A stretch of 10,550 nucleotides of DNA, taken from assembly GCA_035945515.1 (NCBI GenBank), contig DASZAE010000382.1, forward strand, positions 1-10,550, in the 5' to 3' direction. Positions within the stretch are counted from its first letter, which is position 1, and each line of letters starts with the position of its first letter. A program made the position numbers and the translations under genes. Origin of the DNA: RH2-MAG17b sp035945515. GTDB taxonomy: Bacteria; Acidobacteriota; Terriglobia; UBA7540. Under the pieces are notes generated by a model. That model had not been told where the DNA came from and made no database searches. It saw only the letters and a list, made by a program, of their open reading frames with translations. Of the stretch, positions 5,854 through 10,550 are shown piece after piece.

Positions 5854-8800
5854 ATGCTAAACATCGCAAGAAAAGAAATGATCCTCATGTGTATCTGCGT
5901 TGCGCTGCTCAGCGGAGGGCTCTCCAGGCTGCTGTGGGCGCAGATCGATGTGGGCCATATTAGTGGAACGGTAAAAGACTCTTCGGGCGCGGTGGTCCCG
6001 GGCGCGCAGCTTACATTAACCAATCAAGCAACGGGCGTTGCTCAAGCAATGCGCTCCTCCTCGGCCGGAACGTATGTGTTTGTATCGGTCCTGCCCGGAG
6101 TCTATAGTCTGAAGTGCGAAGCGCAAGGCTTTAGAACCGACGTGGAGACAGGCGTTGACGTTCATGTGCAAAATACTGTGACCGTCGACATTTCGCTTGT
6201 GGTGGGATCGACCACGCAGCAAGTGGCTGTTACCGCGGCAGCCCCGCTCTTACAGGCGCAGGATGCTTCTGTGGGCACGACCATTGGCACGGCGGACGTT
6301 AATGACCTGCCGCTCAACGGCCGCAACTTTCTGACTTTGGCGCGTATTCAACCAGGGAGCTATTGGTCCAATTCGTCCTCGGTGACGCCCAGCCTTCAGG
6401 GAGGGTCGGTTTATGCCAACGGCGAGGAGTCCGGCCAAGTGGACTTCCGCATGAACGGGGTCGATAACAATGAGGAAGTTTTCGGCGGTCTTTCTATTTC
6501 CCCTGTCCCGGACGCTATAGACGAGTTCAAATTTCAAGCCGGCGATAACAGCGCCGAATTTGGCCACTCGACCGGCGCGGTCGTAAACGTCGCCCTCAAG
6601 TCTGGCACCAACCAGCTTCACGGCGATTTGTTTGAATATAATCGCAATGAAGCCTACGACGCTAACGACTTTTTTTCCAACCGGAACCACGTCGCGCGGC
6701 CAACATACCGGCTGAACCAGTTTGGCGGCACGGTCGGAGGCCCCGTTTATATCCCGCGCGTCTACAACGGTAAGGACAAAACTTTCTTTTTCTTTGACTT
6801 TCAGCGCACGGTAGGCGAGGGGCCAAGCTCTTTCACCGACACAGTGCCCACCGCGCAGATGCAGAGCTCGGGTTTCACAGACCTCCAAGACCTAATCACC
6901 GGCAATAGCGGAACGGTAAAGGATGGGTTAGGCCGCACGTTCTCGCTCGGAACCGTCCTTGATCCTGCGACCACGCGCGCCGTGGCCGCAGGCGCGGTTG
7001 ACCCCGTGACCGGGCTGAAGAATACCGGGAGCAGCACGGTTTACGTTCGTGATCCCTTTTACGCCGGGAGCCTGGCGGGCGTAACCAACTTCACGGGCCT
7101 TAATTCTAAGCTCAACATGATCCCGGTCGGCCGGATCGATCCCAACGCGGTCAAGCTCCTGAGTCTGTTGCCGATGCCCAACCAGACCGGGCTGAACAAC
7201 GACTATTTTGCCGATGTAAATTCGTTTACTTACATCAACCAATGGGACTTGAGAATCGACCACACTCTCAGTCAGAAAGACACGCTCTTCGGGGTTTTCA
7301 GCCGGTTCAACCAGACGCAGACAGCCTCGCAACCATTCAACGCGATACTGGGCAGCGCCCTGCAAACCAATTTCGCCACCACCCAGCCCACTTACATCCT
7401 GGCGCTGAGCGAGACGCACCTATTCTCGCCTACGCTCATTAACGAAGCGCGCTATGGAATCGATCACAACTACAATACCCGCGAAATCCCAACCGCCAAT
7501 ACATCGGGGTTGCCGGCGCAATACGGCATTCAAGGGGTTCCGCAGCTTGCGGGCAACGGCGGACTGCCTACCTTTAATCTGGGCCAATTCAGCGCCTTTG
7601 GCGGACGCCGCTTCTCGCCGACGATCCAAACCACCGGCGCCGACGAATTTGACGACAATGTGACCTGGGTGCATGGCGCTCATGAAATCAAAACTGGGGT
7701 GCAGTACAACCGCATCATCGGCCATATCATCCAGCCGGCGTACAGCCATGGGAACTTGACTTGGAACGGTCAGTATTCCGGCGTTCCCAACGTATCGTCG
7801 TCATACAACTCCGTGGCTATTGCCGACATGCTGCTGGTTCCCACGGCTTCCTCGGTTCCCGCTGGCTATAACAATCTAGGAGGCATGAGCGGGTACAACG
7901 GCTCCAATTATGCCGGAAGCAACTATAACGCAAACTATTTTGGCCTCTACGGTCAGGATAACTGGAAGGTAACACCCATCCTCACTTTGAACCTTGGTCT
8001 CCGCTGGGACTACTTCGGTCCCTACCAGGAACCCAATGGCCGGCAAGCCAACTTCATAATGAATGGGGGCAACGGCGCTTCAGGCCTTTATATTGTCCCC
8101 ACCGTCGGTTGCGGCGTGCCGCGCTCGCCGGGCTTCAACGCGCTCTTGGCGGGCTACAACGTCCAGATTGTCTGCTCGCCTGGGCTTTCAGTAGATGAAG
8201 CGCAAAAGACTAATTTCGGACCGCATCTTGGGTTCGCCTATCGCTTGCGGCCGCAGCTTGTGATGCGTGGCGGCTACAGCATTGCCTATGGCTCATTTTC
8301 CTCAGTTGGGTATGGCGGGACCCTGGGGACCAACTATCCCTTTCTCTACACCCTGAACAACCCGACCACCAACTTTAATACGCCGATCGCCCTCGCCAGC
8401 GGCCAAACTGCGATGATGGAGAACATCTTTTCCTCGCTGAATCTACAAGACCCTACCGGCGTGAACGGGATCAATCTTGGCCCGACCGGCAGGCAGTATA
8501 ACTGGCAAACCCCTTACAGCGAGACCATCAACTTTACTGTGCAAGACCAGTTCACTAGCCGGGATTCTTTTCAAATCGGCTATGTAGGCACCCTGGGGCG
8601 GCATTTGAATGTCAATGAACCCATGAACGTCCCGTCGGAGATTTTGCCCGTCAGCGTCAACACGACCACTTACCGTCCATTCCCCAATTTGTCCCAAGGC
8701 GATCAATTTTTGGGCACCGACGCCAACAGCAACTATCACTCGATGCAGGTTACGTTTGATCATCGCTTCAGCAGCGGGGTAAGCATCGCGGCCAATTATA

Positions 8801-9474
8801 CTTACGCAAAGTGCATGTCCGACGGCGCCTGGAACTTGGGGTCGGGCCCGCGCGCCCCGTGGCTGCCGGGATGGGGCATCGGCAAGGATTACGCGGTCTG
8901 CAACAATTTCGTCAACAACGTGGTCCACGTCTACGGAGAATATGATCTGCCTTTTGGGAGCGGGAGAGCGTTTCTCAATCACACCAATCGGGTTGTGAAC
9001 GCGGTGCTGGGGGGATGGCAGTTTAACTATCTCTTCACTTATCAAAGCGGCCAGCCGTTCAACGTTGGGTGCCCCAGCGGCACGTCGGATTTTGGTTGTA
9101 ACGCTTTCCTTGTGCCAGGCGAGAATCCCTACGCAGGCCCGCATAATGAGACCCAGTGGCTTAACCCCGATGCTTTTGCCCAGCCGCCCCAGGCTACGAC
9201 CATCGGACAGACTGACTTTTCGCCTCTTGGAGGAATGCCAAACCAGGTGTATGGGCCGCACTTGTACGACCTCGATTCGTCTCTCTTTAAGAACTTCACC
9301 CTTAGGGAGAGTGTGTATCTCCAGTTCCGGCTGGAGGCTTTTAACACGTTCAACACTCCGAATTTCGGCTCCCCCGGTCAGCTCAACTTCACGAATCTCA
9401 AGAATTTCAGCAGCATCACCGGGCTGAATACTCCACCCCGGATCCTGCAACTGGCTCTTAAGTTTTACTTTTGA
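5854..9474 (+). CDS. Oar-type TonB-dependent outer-membrane receptor (right arm)
   Basis: A 1206-residue Oar-type transporter, the same class as the left receptor but clearly diverged and longer. The signal peptide runs to LLWA at 29, with mature Gln30. A CarboxypepD_reg-like domain spans about 33-115 (GHISGTVKDSSGAVVPGA). The plug starts near 130 and carries the classic LPLNGRNF at 152-159, followed by FRMNGVDNNE and SGTNQLHGDLFEYNRNEAYDANDFF (about 249-273) at the barrel entry. The barrel runs to a C-terminal Phe (LALKFYF). Besides the signal peptide it has one lone cysteine (C88) and three pairs in the barrel (about 752/773, 986/1015, 1072/1082). The ATG at 5854 has SD GAGGAA five to ten bases upstream; a second ATG at 5878 has none and would shorten the signal peptide. 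It is followed after 143 bases by the GMC oxidoreductase, so its ligand may be that enzyme's sugar or alcohol substrate, which is inference. Confidence 0.95.
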   Translation: MLNIARKEMILMCICVALLSGGLSRLLWAQIDVGHISGTVKDSSGAVVPGAQLTLTNQATGVAQAMRSSSAGTYVFVSVLPGVYSLKCEAQGFRTDVETGVDVHVQNTVTVDISLVVGSTTQQVAVTAAAPLLQAQDASVGTTIGTADVNDLPLNGRNFLTLARIQPGSYWSNSSSVTPSLQGGSVYANGEESGQVDFRMNGVDNNEEVFGGLSISPVPDAIDEFKFQAGDNSAEFGHSTGAVVNVALKSGTNQLHGDLFEYNRNEAYDANDFFSNRNHVARPTYRLNQFGGTVGGPVYIPRVYNGKDKTFFFFDFQRTVGEGPSSFTDTVPTAQMQSSGFTDLQDLITGNSGTVKDGLGRTFSLGTVLDPATTRAVAAGAVDPVTGLKNTGSSTVYVRDPFYAGSLAGVTNFTGLNSKLNMIPVGRIDPNAVKLLSLLPMPNQTGLNNDYFADVNSFTYINQWDLRIDHTLSQKDTLFGVFSRFNQTQTASQPFNAILGSALQTNFATTQPTYILALSETHLFSPTLINEARYGIDHNYNTREIPTANTSGLPAQYGIQGVPQLAGNGGLPTFNLGQFSAFGGRRFSPTIQTTGADEFDDNVTWVHGAHEIKTGVQYNRIIGHIIQPAYSHGNLTWNGQYSGVPNVSSSYNSVAIADMLLVPTASSVPAGYNNLGGMSGYNGSNYAGSNYNANYFGLYGQDNWKVTPILTLNLGLRWDYFGPYQEPNGRQANFIMNGGNGASGLYIVPTVGCGVPRSPGFNALLAGYNVQIVCSPGLSVDEAQKTNFGPHLGFAYRLRPQLVMRGGYSIAYGSFSSVGYGGTLGTNYPFLYTLNNPTTNFNTPIALASGQTAMMENIFSSLNLQDPTGVNGINLGPTGRQYNWQTPYSETINFTVQDQFTSRDSFQIGYVGTLGRHLNVNEPMNVPSEILPVSVNTTTYRPFPNLSQGDQFLGTDANSNYHSMQVTFDHRFSSGVSIAANYTYAKCMSDGAWNLGSGPRAPWLPGWGIGKDYAVCNNFVNNVVHVYGEYDLPFGSGRAFLNHTNRVVNAVLGGWQFNYLFTYQSGQPFNVGCPSGTSDFGCNAFLVPGENPYAGPHNETQWLNPDAFAQPPQATTIGQTDFSPLGGMPNQVYGPHLYDLDSSLFKNFTLRESVYLQFRLEAFNTFNTPNFGSPGQLNFTNLKNFSSITGLNTPPRILQLALKFYF

Positions 9475-9617
9475 CAAGAATAAACTAACATGGACCCTCA
9501 GAGGGTGATGGGCAGCGCGGGGAATCGCGGGATGCCGCTCTTCCGCAATGCGGTCAGTTTCTCGCGGGTTTCAACGGCACGATGCGACAGTCGATGGTTT
9601 TTTAGATTGGAGAAAGA

Positions 9618-10550
9618 ATGAGTGCGACATCAACATTTGACGTTTGCGTTATAGGGTCTGGGGCAGCCGGAGGCATTGTGGCCAAGGAGCTTAGCGAGGG
9701 CGGAGCCAAGGTCGTCATGCTCGAGGCGGGTCAAGAAGTGCCGCTGGCCGACTTTATGTCGCACGATTGGCCTTATGAACTGCCGTATAGAGGAATGCGC
9801 GGAGAGAAGCAGAAGTATTTCCATCAGGGCGACGTTTCGTCATCAGTTCGCTATGAGAATTGTGATCAGGTCAGCGTGGACCGGCTGCGCGTCCTAGGGG
9901 GCCGCACCGTGCATTGGAACGCGGTAACGCTTCGCTACGCGGCGCGCGATTTCAAAGCGCGCACAATCGACGGCGTGGAGGAGGACTGGCCGCTCAACTA
10001 CGAGCAGCTCGCGCCGTACTACGAGCGCGTCGAGCAGATGATCGGCGTCTGTGGACAAGATGACCATCTCGAAATCCTGCCTGGGGGGAAGCATTATTTG
10101 CCTCCCATTCCGTGGCGATGCAGCGAGCACATCTTACACCGCACAACCAAGGCGATGGGCATACCGCTGATTTCGGTGCGCAAGGCTGTACTGACCGTGC
10201 CTTATGATAACCGCCCGCCGTGCCACTACTGCGGCCACTGCATGGACGGCTGCGACGTCGGCGCGGTTTACAACAGCGCCGTAGCTATGATCCCCAAAGC
10301 GAAGGCCACCGGGAATTTCACTTTGCGCCAGAACGCGCTGGCGCGGGAAATCTTGGTGGACCGTGAAGGGCTGGCGCGGGCAGTATCCTTTGTGAATACG
10401 CAAACCAAAACGGAAGAACAGGTTAAGGCGAAGATCGTCGTGGTCTGCTGCGCGACGGTGGAATCCCCGCGGCTGTTTCTGAATTCGCGCTCGCCGCAAT
10501 ATCCGAACGGGCTGGCGAATTCTAATGGAATTGTGGGGCGTTATCTCCAC
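9618..10550 (+). CDS. GMC-family FAD-dependent oxidoreductase, N-terminal part (runs off the window)
   Basis: The first 311 codons of a glucose-methanol-choline family flavoprotein, which oxidises a sugar or alcohol and reduces its FAD. The N-terminal Rossmann fold shows GSGAAG at 13-18 and the ribose-binding LEAG at 35-38. GGRTVHWN at 94-101 is the second FAD-contact motif. Cysteines 202, 205, 208 and 212 (CHYCGHCMDGC) form a CX2CX2CX3C cluster of the type found in bacterial dehydrogenase members of the family, where related cysteines bind an iron-sulfur cluster. ESPRLFL near 289-295 is the conserved segment after the FAD domain. The catalytic His/Asn near the C-terminus is outside the window. 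There is no signal peptide; relatives such as gluconate 2-dehydrogenase and glucoside 3-dehydrogenase flavoproteins are exported with a Tat-signal small subunit, which might lie downstream. The ATG has SD GGAGAAAG just upstream (9609-9616). Family is firm, substrate unknown. Confidence 0.94.
   Translation, partial: MSATSTFDVCVIGSGAAGGIVAKELSEGGAKVVMLEAGQEVPLADFMSHDWPYELPYRGMRGEKQKYFHQGDVSSSVRYENCDQVSVDRLRVLGGRTVHWNAVTLRYAARDFKARTIDGVEEDWPLNYEQLAPYYERVEQMIGVCGQDDHLEILPGGKHYLPPIPWRCSEHILHRTTKAMGIPLISVRKAVLTVPYDNRPPCHYCGHCMDGCDVGAVYNSAVAMIPKAKATGNFTLRQNALAREILVDREGLARAVSFVNTQTKTEEQVKAKIVVVCCATVESPRLFLNSRSPQYPNGLANSNGIVGRYLH

Noticed and set aside
8443..9477. A 344-codon open frame on the minus strand, antisense to the right receptor
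   Set aside because: It lies wholly opposite a clearly coding receptor gene, shows no recognisable domain or SD, and is typical of antisense open frames in GC-rich genes.
9471..9499. Consensus TTGACA overlapping the receptor's stop codon, a possible promoter for the GMC gene
   Set aside because: At 16-18 bases downstream there is no -10-like hexamer; the 17-base position reads ACCCTC.
9494..9506. ACCCTCAGAGGGT inverted repeat shortly after the right receptor's stop codon, a possible terminator
   Set aside because: Only about four pairs can form once a realistic loop is allowed, and no T-run follows, so it does not qualify as an intrinsic terminator.
1..10550. CRISPR arrays, tRNA or rRNA genes, insertion sequences, prophage or toxin-antitoxin genes
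   Set aside because: No regularly spaced repeats, structural RNA signatures, transposase or phage domains, or terminal inverted repeats were seen; coding sequence accounts for nearly all of the window.

Overview
This looks like chromosomal DNA of an acidobacterium, probably a soil member of the Terriglobia or a related class. The evidence is two very large outer-membrane receptors of the Oar type. Each has a signal peptide, a carboxypeptidase-regulatory-like domain, a TonB plug and a long beta barrel ending in Phe, a family greatly expanded in Acidobacteriota. GC content is moderately high, and most genes have a Shine-Dalgarno (SD) sequence. The phylum assignment is an inference from gene content; there is no marker gene in the window.

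The layout is two divergent arms around a 519-base gene-free region (5335-5853). The left arm is on the minus strand and reads, in transcription order: an Oar-type TonB-dependent receptor (5334-1945), a secreted TPR-repeat protein (start near 1694 or 1799, end 450), and the first 128 codons of a GH53 endo-beta-1,4-galactanase (384-1, running off the window). The galactanase is read from its own translation: it has a signal sequence and the GH53 signature HYSDTWADP. The right arm is on the plus strand: a second Oar-type receptor (5854-9474), then the first 311 codons of a GMC-family FAD oxidoreductase with a four-cysteine cluster (9618 to the window end).

The left arm resembles a small polysaccharide-utilisation locus. 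A GH53 enzyme would cut beta-1,4-galactan, the side chain of plant pectin (type I arabinogalactan). The receptor would import products across the outer membrane, and the TPR protein may occupy the place of a SusD-like binding partner. The right arm pairs a different receptor with a probable sugar- or alcohol-oxidising dehydrogenase. The shared region holds one very good sigma-70-type promoter facing right (A-tracts, TTGACA, 17-base spacer, TCTAAT), with palindromic elements overlapping it. It also holds a 34-base imperfect hairpin in the probable leader of the left arm. I found no convincing minus-strand promoter.

No RNA genes, insertion sequences, CRISPR arrays, prophage genes or frameshifted genes were seen. 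The most interesting points are the receptor-TPR-galactanase grouping, the architecture of the divergent control region, and the fact that all four exported proteins place Gln directly after the predicted signal-peptide cleavage site.
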